A program made the translations under genes and the position numbers. The notes beneath the pieces were generated by a model. It did not search any database, was not told the DNA's origin, and saw only the letters and a program-made list of their open reading frames with translations. This document shows positions 27,177 to 33,877 of a stretch of DNA of 33,908 nt, piece by piece; position 1 is the first letter of the stretch; every line of letters starts with the position of its first letter. Source of the DNA: an uncultured Eubacteriales bacterium (GTDB taxonomy: Bacteria > Bacillota > Clostridia > Oscillospirales > UBA644); contig CAUHAO010000019.1 in assembly GCA_959604355.1 (NCBI GenBank), positions 1-33,908 of the forward strand. Direction: 5' to 3'.

Positions 27177-30038
27177 TCATTCCAGTCCGAATTCCCGGCG
27201 CTTCAACAGCATTTCTTGATTTATCTGATCAATATAGCCGAGCAGCGTATCGCGTGTACTTACGTTCTCACTGTACACCGTAGCTATCGCGAATCCGACG
27301 TTCCTGCTTGTCATATATCCGCCCGGAACCTCAGGCACGCCCTGTGTCGCGTCCATCTGTTCAAGCAGCACTTCTATTTCGGAGGTGCGCCACGGAAGCA
27401 TTTTCATCGCCTCAAGGTTAGCGGTGTTGTACCTCGCTCCGACGCCCATTACATTCTCAAGCTCCTTGCCGTACTGGTACTGGGTGTCGGCGGAGGTGAG
27501 CCATTTCATAAATTCCCAGCCGCTTTCTTTTTCCTTGCTCGCCGCCATAAGCACACAGCCCGCTCCGGTAGACGAGGATGTGTTGTTTACGGTGCCGTCC
27601 TCGTTCTCAAAGCCGGGAATCGTGGTCATTCCCCATTTTCCGCTTATTTCCGGCGCGGAAATCTGAAGCAGATTGTAATTGCTGTAATCCTCTATTCCGA
27701 TAACTATCTCGCCGGTGCGGAAACGTGTCACGAAATTGTAGGAATAGGGCAGATTGTAGTCCGTATAGAACCGCATGAAATAATTGAAGGCGTCAAGAGC
27801 GGTTTTTGTATCCAGCGCGCTGTTTTTTTCGTCCTCGGTGTAAAGCCTGCCGTTCATCTGATACAAAAACGTCACGTAGGAATTGAAATTAGGCATCATG
27901 GATATATTCATATTCTGTCCCTGTATGGTCGGGAGAGCCGAAATCACATCCTGCCACGTTTTTATGGAGTTGATATCGATTCCGAGCTGTTCAAGAATAT
28001 CCTGGCGGTAGAACATCATCATATAGGAGAAGGTCTCCGGTATGGCGTACACTCCGCCGCGGTAGGTGTAAGGCGTGAGCGCGCTTTCGGGGAAGCGCGC
28101 CGCCACCTCGTCAAAGCCCGGCATCCCGGACAGCTCCGCGACCGCGTCTCGCATGGCGTAGTTTGCCGGCTCGCTTCCGGTAACCTGCAGCGCCACGTCA
28201 GGTCCTATTCCGGCAACGGTCGCCGTAAGGATCGTCGTGGACGGAACAAGCTGAAGGTTTACAGAGGTATCGTACTCCGGCGTGAAGTTCCCGACGATAA
28301 GCCGCCTTAGCACAAGCGCCTGGTCACGTCCGCCCGACAGGCCGTTTCCTACCCAGACCGTTATCGAGTTGCCGCTTCCGCCGCCTGAAAGATTATTGTA
28401 ATCGTTGAAGAACGAGGATATGAATTTAAGCACGCCGTCCTTGAAGGATACCCACAGGTTTGCGTTCGCGCGGGGCAGCTCGGCGCCCGCCTCGGATACG
28501 AACAGGTAATCGAGCAGCAGCGGCTGCTTTTTTACATCGAGCAGCAGGTTCGCGAAGGTGCTGAGAGAATCCTTGAACTGGCTGTACAGCGCCGGTATCT
28601 GATCCGGGTCGTCTGCCATTTCATCAAGCTGATACGCCAGCTGATTCATCTGAGCCACGTTTGAATCCTGCTTTCCCGTAAGGTCAACCCATTCCTGCGC
28701 CACGCTTCTGAGCGCCTCGGCTTCGGCGGCAAAGGTCTCTATAACGTCGGGCATATACTGGTCAATATTATAGTCACGGTAAAGATCCGGCTCCGAACCG
28801 AGCAGCGTAAGCAGTCTCCACGCGGCGTTGTTGAGGTTGTCAAGACTGCGGGTCGCCTTTACGAGCGAGCCCGACAGCTCACCGAGCACTACCTCCATTG
28901 TTACGGTCTGGACTCCCTTTTCAAGGTAGAAAAGATAGGGCTCATCTCCGCCGGCAAGCTCAAGCTGCCATTTGTTGTCGTATTCAAACTGCAGGTTCTC
29001 CGCCTCCGCGAAAGGCACCTTGCCGTTTATGTACAGGCGCCTGACGCACTGAACGTCCCGCAGAAAGTTCTGCTTGAAGCGGCAGCCTATATTGTAAAGG
29101 CCGCTTTCCGGCACATCTATCTCCCATGATATCCACGCTCCCGGCTCCTGCCATTTGGTTCCGCCTATCACGTTGATTTTCTGCTCATCGTATCTGTACG
29201 GCTCATTCGCCGGAGAGCTGTTGTCCGCCGTCGCATAGAGCGCCGAGCTTGATACCGCGGACGCGTCCTCAGCCTGAATTTTAAGTATTCCGCCGTCCAA
29301 AGCGCCTTTAACCTCGGTTATTCCCTGGGACCTGTAAGACTCAAGCGCCTCTTCGTAAGACGGGATCCCGTCCTCCGCCTGCTCAAGAACAACGGAACTG
29401 ACCGCCATCGGCTCCGAGGACGATTCAAGCGCTACCGTATGCGCACCCTCTGAAAAGTAAAAGGCGAATTTTCCGAACATACCGGAAGCGTCCGAAAGAA
29501 CGGCGGTTGTCCAGCCGCTTGTCTCCTTCGTTGAGGGTGAAGAGGTGTCGTCCTCCGTTTCCTCAAAGCCGAAGACCCGTCCGAACTCAATTTCGCCCGC
29601 CTCCTCAAAGGGAAGCTTTCCGTCTATAAGGAATTTCCGCTGTATTTCCGAATTGGTGCCCGGAAGCGGAAGATATCCTATTCTCACATAATACAGACCC
29701 GCCTCAGGAACCGTTACATTCCAGCCGACTTTGCTGTTTTCCCCGGTTATAACCGCGGTGCCCTCACAGCCCTCATATGATTCCTCAACGGTCACGTTCT
29801 CGGAAAAAGCGATGGCTTTGAGGTCTACGGCAATGCTTTTACCGCCGCTTTCCGTTCCGGACAGCGCTTCCGAATACTCCCCGTAATCACTTATTGCCGT
29901 ACCCTGCGACTCACCGGACGCTTCAGCCGCGCCCGCGCTCTCCTCGGCGCTTCCGTAAACACCGCAAACCGCACCCGATGCGGCAACCGTAGCGGCGACA
30001 AGAAAAGCCGCGGCGGTCTTTTTAAGTAAACTCAGCAA
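27177..30038 (-). CDS. Solute-binding protein fused to two carbohydrate-binding-like domains
   Basis: A protein of about 953 residues. After a signal sequence (LLKKTAAAFLVAATVAASGA) come two related beta-sandwich domains at about 70-220 and 250-390. Each has a W-ISWEIDVPESGLY-type or GWNVTVPEAGLYYVRIGY strand pattern and an FLIDGK or LYINGK turn, resembling CBM6/35-like modules. A helical stretch (about 400-550) leads to a family 1 solute-binding domain (about 556 to the end, NSITVWVGNGLSGG onward). The open frame continues to an ATG at 30092, but a strong promoter predicts the transcript to start at that base. The best supported start is TTG at 30038, nine bases after AAAAGGA; ATG at 30047 is the alternative. 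It heads the nine-gene operon and likely delivers glycan fragments to the following permeases. Confidence 0.85.
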   Translation of the reverse strand: MLSLLKKTAAAFLVAATVAASGAVCGVYGSAEESAGAAEASGESQGTAISDYGEYSEALSGTESGGKSIAVDLKAIAFSENVTVEESYEGCEGTAVITGENSKVGWNVTVPEAGLYYVRIGYLPLPGTNSEIQRKFLIDGKLPFEEAGEIEFGRVFGFEETEDDTSSPSTKETSGWTTAVLSDASGMFGKFAFYFSEGAHTVALESSSEPMAVSSVVLEQAEDGIPSYEEALESYRSQGITEVKGALDGGILKIQAEDASAVSSSALYATADNSSPANEPYRYDEQKINVIGGTKWQEPGAWISWEIDVPESGLYNIGCRFKQNFLRDVQCVRRLYINGKVPFAEAENLQFEYDNKWQLELAGGDEPYLFYLEKGVQTVTMEVVLGELSGSLVKATRSLDNLNNAAWRLLTLLGSEPDLYRDYNIDQYMPDVIETFAAEAEALRSVAQEWVDLTGKQDSNVAQMNQLAYQLDEMADDPDQIPALYSQFKDSLSTFANLLLDVKKQPLLLDYLFVSEAGAELPRANANLWVSFKDGVLKFISSFFNDYNNLSGGGSGNSITVWVGNGLSGGRDQALVLRRLIVGNFTPEYDTSVNLQLVPSTTILTATVAGIGPDVALQVTGSEPANYAMRDAVAELSGMPGFDEVAARFPESALTPYTYRGGVYAIPETFSYMMMFYRQDILEQLGIDINSIKTWQDVISALPTIQGQNMNISMMPNFNSYVTFLYQMNGRLYTEDEKNSALDTKTALDAFNYFMRFYTDYNLPYSYNFVTRFRTGEIVIGIEDYSNYNLLQISAPEISGKWGMTTIPGFENEDGTVNNTSSSTGAGCVLMAASKEKESGWEFMKWLTSADTQYQYGKELENVMGVGARYNTANLEAMKMLPWRTSEIEVLLEQMDATQGVPEVPGGYMTSRNVGFAIATVYSENVSTRDTLLGYIDQINQEMLLKRREFGLE

Positions 30039-30079
30039 TACAATCATTCCTTTTGCTATTGATTTTGCAGGCGTTTGTG

Positions 30080-30087
30080 ACACGTGT
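30080..30087. promoter_or_regulatory. LacI-type operator at the importer-operon promoter
   Basis: The core ACACGTGT is flanked on the minus strand to give TGAAACACGTGTCACA (30091-30076). This keeps the TG-NN-ACACGTGT-NN-CA frame of the perfect palindrome at 17358-17375. It starts 11 bases after the -10 box, within the first transcribed bases. Confidence 0.78.
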
Positions 30088-30098
30088 TTCATACCGTA

Positions 30099-30127
30099 AT
30101 TATACTACACGCATTATATCATTGCAA
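30099..30127 (-). promoter_or_regulatory. Promoter of the nine-gene importer operon
   Basis: On the minus strand TTGCAA (30127-30122) and TATAAT (30104-30099) are separated by 17 bases. The predicted start is near 30092. The transcript should run through the importer genes to the LacI gene at 17499. Confidence 0.82.
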
Positions 30128-30325
30128 CAATTTTTTTGTATAATTTTATATCTGAAACCGTTTTTTACAAAAACTTTGGATATTTGCGACTAAAAAGCAC
30201 AATCATTTAATTGTTTTTACGCAAATTTAATATAAAAACAGGAAAGCCTACTTCATGTTAAATTATGCGCAAAACGAAAACAAAACCAATTTGTTGTTAT
30301 ACGAGTAACCGATTAACGGCGCTTT
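30128..30325. other. AT-rich gap between the GH1 gene and the importer promoter
   Basis: This stretch shows no gene. It holds runs of A and T and the sequence AAAGTTTTTGTA on the minus strand (30177-30166), which also occurs upstream of the other solute-binding-protein promoter. No convincing terminator for the GH1 gene is visible. Confidence 0.4.
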
Positions 30326-31669
30326 TTACTTCAGTCCGTTGTTTTTTATCACGTCGCGGTACCAGTACGCGCTGTCCTTCCATGTGCGCTTCTGTGTCTC
30401 GAAATTGTTATGGATTATCCCGAACCTGTATGAATATCCGGCGCTCCACTCGAAATTATCGTACAGCGACCAAAGATAATAGCCTCTTATATCGATGCCT
30501 TCCTCTATCGCCTTATGTATCCACTTCAGGAATCCCTCCACATATTTGATGCGGTACTCGTCGTGAATCTTGCCGTCAGCGCCTATTTCCTCGTTTTCCC
30601 CGTGTATGCCGTTTTCGGTTATGTAAATCGGTATAGTCAGCCCGAACTCTTCCTTAAGCATTTTCACCGCGTCATATACGCACTTCGGATAAAACTCCAC
30701 GCCGCGCTCAAGGAAGTTCCCTCCGTTGCGCTCAATCGAACGCAGTATTTCAGACTGCTCCGCCGAAACCACGACACGGTTATAGCAGTTGCAGCCGAAG
30801 AAGTCTAACGGCTGGCTTATCTTCTCCATATCGCCGTCCCTTATCTCGGGCATGGTGCCTTCACGCTCCATTTTCGCGAGAAGATAATCGGAATATCTGC
30901 CCTTGAATATCGGGTTAAGGTACGAAAGATACGATTCCTCATTCTCGCGGCGGGCAATGCTTACGTCTTCCTCGTTGTCCGGTCTCGCCGGGTGACGTTT
31001 CCATATATCCACCACTATTCCTATGCCGCTGTTTTTAAGATTCGCGGCGCGGAACGCCGATACGCCCTCTCCGTGGGCAAGAAGAATATTATGATTCGCG
31101 GTTTTGCCGAAACGGTCAAGCTTTAATCCGGGTGCGAACGCTCCGCAGGCGTAGCCGACATATGTCGCGATAGGCTCATTGATAGTGGCGAAGAGCGGCA
31201 CGGTATCGCCGAACTCACGGAAAATGATTTCCGCGTACTCGCCGAACCATTTGGCGACGTCACGGTTGAGCCATCCGCCGAGATTTTGCAGTTCGTACGG
31301 CAGGTCCCAGTGATAGAGCGTCATATTCGGTACTATATCATTCTTAAGCAGCTCGTCGATAAGCCGCTTGTAGAAATCAATTCCTTTTTGATTTATCTGT
31401 CCCTTTCCTTCAGGAAGAATACGCGGCCAGGACACCGAGAAGCGATAGCTTTTCAGCCCCAGCTCCTTCATCAGTTTGACGTCTTCCTTATAAAGGCCGT
31501 AATGATCGCAGGCGACTTCCGGCGTATCGCCGTTGGTTACCTTGCCGGGTATGCGGGAAAAAACGTCCCAGATTGAGAGCCCCTTGCCGTCTCTCTGGGC
31601 GGCTCCCTCTATCTGTGCCGCAGCGGTAGCAGTGCCCCATAAAAAATTCTTTGGAAATATATATTCCAT
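30326..31669 (-). CDS. GH1 beta-glycosidase (beta-glucosidase-like)
   Basis: A 447-residue cytoplasmic enzyme of glycoside hydrolase family 1. The N-terminal FLWGTATAAAQIEGA signature, the acid/base glutamate in TINEP (E165), the nucleophile in ITENG (E352), and the LYHWDLP and LWSLYDNFEW motifs are all intact. The length is normal for the family. No residues clearly mark 6-phospho-beta-glycosidase activity, and no PTS gene is nearby, so hydrolysis of an unphosphorylated beta-glucoside or related sugar is likely. The ATG at 31669 follows GGAGG by nine bases; an in-frame TTG upstream overlaps that site. It has its own promoter and a palindrome, so it may be controlled separately from the importer. 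Confidence 0.95.
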   Translation of the reverse strand: MEYIFPKNFLWGTATAAAQIEGAAQRDGKGLSIWDVFSRIPGKVTNGDTPEVACDHYGLYKEDVKLMKELGLKSYRFSVSWPRILPEGKGQINQKGIDFYKRLIDELLKNDIVPNMTLYHWDLPYELQNLGGWLNRDVAKWFGEYAEIIFREFGDTVPLFATINEPIATYVGYACGAFAPGLKLDRFGKTANHNILLAHGEGVSAFRAANLKNSGIGIVVDIWKRHPARPDNEEDVSIARRENEESYLSYLNPIFKGRYSDYLLAKMEREGTMPEIRDGDMEKISQPLDFFGCNCYNRVVVSAEQSEILRSIERNGGNFLERGVEFYPKCVYDAVKMLKEEFGLTIPIYITENGIHGENEEIGADGKIHDEYRIKYVEGFLKWIHKAIEEGIDIRGYYLWSLYDNFEWSAGYSYRFGIIHNNFETQKRTWKDSAYWYRDVIKNNGLK

Positions 31670-31691
31670 GTTATTTATCCTCCACAATTGC

Positions 31692-31701
31692 TATACGTAT
31701 A
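31692..31701. promoter_or_regulatory. Palindrome at the GH1 promoter start site
   Basis: The perfect 10-bp palindrome TATACGTATA directly abuts the -10 box, at the predicted transcription start. It differs from the ACACGTGT operators, so another regulator or a chance palindrome is possible. Confidence 0.5.
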
Positions 31702-31730
31702 ACTATAACATCATTTTACATAAATGTAAA
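31702..31730 (-). promoter_or_regulatory. Promoter of the GH1 gene
   Basis: On the minus strand TTTACA (31730-31725) and TATAGT (31707-31702) are separated by 17 bases. The start is predicted near 31695, about 26 bases before the ATG. Confidence 0.7.
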
Positions 31731-32147
31731 TACCCAAAACGGATAATTTTTGAAATTTTTTCGTTTTTCTTTTGAAATTTGTCCGGATAAATAATTTTAA
31801 GAAACGTTTTCCGGCCGCTTCGGCTTTGTCTGTAATCTGCTTTTTTCCTTGTTTTAAGGGAAAAAATCAAATACGGCCGCAGTCAAAACTCGCGGCCGCC
31901 ATAAAAAAATAAAAATGTCACTGTATTTGCAGAAAAAGGAAAAACAAAACTTCCGTCTTGATTTTTTTCGGCTTTAGTCAATACAGAAAGAGTGAAATGC
32001 GATGACATCACGCTCCGCGTGAAGAAATTTGTGAATTTTTGAAAATTATTTTCACACTGTAACGGTTGCTCTGTTCCGAGGAAAAATTATATGCGGCAAG
32101 AAACTTAAAAAAATATTACAGTATTTCCCCAGCGTGATTTAACTTTG
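31731..32147. other. Intergenic region without a gene, with hairpins
   Basis: I see no plausible coding sequence in this AT-rich gap. It holds a terminator-like hairpin (31874-31898) and a small TCACGC-tcc-GCGTGA hairpin near 32009-32023 with flanking AT-rich sequence. The size (about 420 bases) is the largest gene-free gap of the window. Confidence 0.5.
31855..31898 (-). terminator. Putative terminator of the HAD phosphatase gene
   Basis: A 7-bp GC-only stem (CGGCCGC with GCGGCCG), 11-base loop, followed on the minus strand by TATTTGATTTTTT. It lies about 250 bases after the HAD stop codon, so the 3' untranslated region would be long. Confidence 0.5.
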
Positions 32148-32960
32148 CTATTCAGCCTCGCTCGGGACGTAATTCAAAAAATCGGCGCAGGAGGAAAGGA
32201 CGATATCGGGTTTAATATCCGAACCGGCGAGAATTTCGGGTGTGGTTTCCCCGCTCATGACCAGCACGCTCACCGCTCCGGCGTTTATTCCGCTTTTTAC
32301 ATCGGTATATATCCTGTCGCCTATTACGGCGGTTTCGCGGGGCTTACAGCCGGCGCGCTCCATCGCGAGCAGCGGCATAAGCGGCTGCGGCTTACCTACC
32401 ACCTCAGGACGCTTGCCGGTCGCGTTGAATATCATATCGCATATGCTTCCGCAGTCGGGCACGCTGCCGAACTCGGTCGGGCAGACATAGTCGGGATTTG
32501 TGGCAATATACGGTATATCGCGGGTCGAGAGCATATACGACACATCATACAGCTTCTGATAAGTAAGCTCCGTATCGTATCCCATAACTATACATTCGGC
32601 GCGAGAGGTGTCGCAGGTCAGGGAAAAGCCCTCCTTTTCAAGCTCCTCCTCAAGCGAGCGCGTGCCGCACACATACAGCGTTTTCCCGGGATAATCGCGC
32701 CTTAGCAGATACGCCGTAGCCTGTGACGAGGTGAGAAAATCGTCACAATCGGCTTTAATGCCCATTCCGCCGAGCTTTTTTATGTAATCGTTCACGCTTT
32801 TGGAGGAATTATTTGTAAGAAACATATATCTTCCCCCGTTCCGCTTTATCGTATCAAGCAGCCGCGGCGTGAAATCAAACAGCCTGTCGCCTATATACAG
32901 CGTTCCGTCCATATCAAAAAGAAACAGCTTTATTTTTCTCAAAATTTCTTGCTTTTTCAT
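32148..32960 (-). CDS. HAD-superfamily (IIA, NagD-like) phosphatase
   Basis: A 270-residue cytoplasmic phosphatase. Motif I is FDMDGTL (D16 and D18), motif II is LTNNSS (T49), the motif III lysine lies in VGKPQP, and motif IV is GDRIYTDVKSG. The cap region and its position after motif II place it in the HAD-IIA group, with NagD and 4-nitrophenylphosphatase-like enzymes that act on nucleotide or sugar phosphates. Length is normal. It has a consensus promoter and a structured leader, and is divergent from the PPC gene. Its link to the glycan locus is only by proximity. Confidence 0.9.
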   Translation of the reverse strand: MKKQEILRKIKLFLFDMDGTLYIGDRLFDFTPRLLDTIKRNGGRYMFLTNNSSKSVNDYIKKLGGMGIKADCDDFLTSSQATAYLLRRDYPGKTLYVCGTRSLEEELEKEGFSLTCDTSRAECIVMGYDTELTYQKLYDVSYMLSTRDIPYIATNPDYVCPTEFGSVPDCGSICDMIFNATGKRPEVVGKPQPLMPLLAMERAGCKPRETAVIGDRIYTDVKSGINAGAVSVLVMSGETTPEILAGSDIKPDIVLSSCADFLNYVPSEAE

Positions 32961-32985
32961 TTCGGCACTCCGTTCTGAAAATTAC

Positions 32986-33003
32986 AAAGCCGCGCGCGGC
33001 TTT
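32986..33003 (-). promoter_or_regulatory. Second hairpin in the HAD leader
   Basis: The perfect palindrome AAAGCCGCGCGCGGCTTT lies 26 bases before the HAD start codon. In RNA it can fold as a 7-bp hairpin with a CGCG loop close to the ribosome site. Function unknown. Confidence 0.5.
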
Positions 33004-33008
33004 ACACA

Positions 33009-33048
33009 CACAAAAAGGCAAAAAAGAGCTGTCGCGCCCTCTTTTGCC
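33009..33048 (-). terminator. Terminator-like hairpin in the HAD leader
   Basis: On the minus strand GGCAAAAGAG pairs with CTCTTTTTTGCC (two extra T residues bulge), with a 10-base loop, and TTTTTGTG follows. The hairpin lies between the HAD promoter and the gene, so it may act as a transcription attenuator. Confidence 0.55.
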
Positions 33049-33069
33049 CTTCTCCCGTTCTCATCTGAA

Positions 33070-33098
33070 ATTATAACCTCTTGCCGGCGGTTTGTCAA
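33070..33098 (-). promoter_or_regulatory. Consensus promoter of the HAD gene
   Basis: On the minus strand TTGACA (33098-33093) and TATAAT (33075-33070) are separated by exactly 17 bases, a perfect match to the sigma-A consensus. The predicted start is near 33063, giving a leader of about 100 bases. Confidence 0.85.
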
Positions 33099-33188
33099 CA
33101 TACAGGGCGTTGACGTAGGAACCGGTTTTAAAAACGGCTCTCCGCTCATATAAAGCGCATATTTTTATTTTTGTGCCCGGCGTTTTAC

Positions 33189-33217
33189 TTGCGCAAAAGC
33201 GGACGGTGTGTTATGCT
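33189..33217 (+). promoter_or_regulatory. Possible promoter of the PPC-domain gene
   Basis: TTGCGC (33189-33194) and TATGCT (33212-33217) are separated by 17 bases on the plus strand. Both boxes are imperfect, so this is a candidate only. The start would lie near 33224, just upstream of the structured leader. Confidence 0.4.
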
Positions 33218-33228
33218 TGTAATATACG

Positions 33229-33286
33229 GCGGCAGGCGTGCGCGGATATGTTCCGCCGGCCGCGTCAGCACTGCGGCGCCTGCCGC
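33229..33286 (+). promoter_or_regulatory. Structured 5' leader of the PPC-domain gene
   Basis: GCGGCAGGCG (33229-33238) pairs perfectly with CGCCTGCCGC (33277-33286). The enclosed 38 bases hold a GCGG-atatgtt-CCGC hairpin (33242-33256). It ends 21 bases before the start codon. It matches no riboswitch class I know. Confidence 0.4.
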
Positions 33287-33307
33287 AGGTAAAAAGGAGT
33301 TTTTCAT

Positions 33308-33664
33308 ATGGAATACAAACGCTTCGGGGACACACTGGTTCTGCGGCTTGACCCGCCCGAGGAAATCTGCGAAAGCATTACCGCCGCCGCGAGGGCGGAA
33401 AACATAGCTCTCGCGGAAATTTCGGGAATAGGCGCGGCAGACAGCTTTACCGTGGGCGTCTATAATACTGTTACAAAGGAATACCGCTCAAATACCTTAA
33501 ACGGTGCATACGAGATAGTGTCACTCACGGGCACGCTCACAAGCAAGGACGGCGAGCCCTACCTGCATCTGCATTTCTCGGCGGGCGACGAAAACGGCAG
33601 AGTATCAGGCGGCTACCTCAACCGCGCCGCCGTAAGCGCCACCGCTGAAATTATTACAGGATAA
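33308..33664 (+). CDS. PPC/DUF296-domain protein, C-terminus apparently frameshifted
   Basis: A 118-residue protein of the PPC (plants and prokaryotes conserved, DUF296) family; bacterial members form small trimers whose function is unknown. It contains AEISGIGAADSFTVGVY near 36-52 and the family hallmark HLHFSAGDENGRVSGGYL near 77-94. The start follows an AAGGAG site. Bacterial homologues are usually about 135-145 residues and end in a conserved tail. Here the frame stops at TAA 33662-33664, but the missing tail (SEKIGLNLFKF, stop at 33724-33726) is readable in the -1 frame directly downstream. One missing base near 33656-33661 would restore a 139-residue protein. It could be a true pseudogene or a sequencing error. 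It is the only clear plus-strand gene. Confidence 0.8.
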   Translation: MEYKRFGDTLVLRLDPPEEICESITAAARAENIALAEISGIGAADSFTVGVYNTVTKEYRSNTLNGAYEIVSLTGTLTSKDGEPYLHLHFSAGDENGRVSGGYLNRAAVSATAEIITG

Positions 33665-33726
33665 TTGAAGGAAGCGTCGGCAGGGCGTTCAGTGAGAAAA
33701 TCGGGCTTAATCTGTTCAAATTCTGA

Positions 33727-33877
33727 CCTTAAAAGGTTTTCCGCTCCGCGCGGCGCTTTGCCCGGGAAAAGAGAAAGCGTCTTTTCACTTATAGCGGGTT
33801 TCCCCGACGCGCCTGCCACCCTAAAACCGCGCGGCTCTTCGCCGCAGTGAATCAAATTTCAGTTTCAAAGACAGACC
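33727..33877. other. Gap after the PPC gene
   Basis: I see no convincing gene in this short stretch. It holds several short GC-rich inverted repeats but nothing I can assign. Confidence 0.3.

Noticed and set aside
27216..28310. Plus-strand frame of 364 codons opposite the fused solute-binding protein
   Set aside because: It is long, but its translation is rich in His and Arg and has no domain pattern. It reads antisense to a clear solute-binding domain.
17499..30092. ABC transporter ATPase gene within the importer operon
   Set aside because: I looked for Walker A and LSGGQ motifs in all plausible frames and saw none. A shared ATPase elsewhere in the genome is the usual solution for this type of importer.
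30152..30168. Possible catabolite-repression (cre-like) site, TGAAACCGTTTTTTACA
   Set aside because: It deviates from the cre consensus at the central purine position and is too far upstream of the promoter to be persuasive.
33009..33048. Terminator of a plus-strand gene reading rightward
   Set aside because: No gene ends there on the plus strand, and the T tract follows the hairpin only in the minus-strand direction.
33171..33407. Plus-strand frame of 78 codons overlapping the PPC leader and start
   Set aside because: It overlaps the PPC gene in another frame, has no ribosome site, and starts inside the structured leader region.
33651..33664. Programmed -1 frameshift site in the PPC gene
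   Set aside because: No X-XXY-YYZ slippery heptamer or obvious downstream pseudoknot is visible; a mutation or sequencing error explains the shift better.
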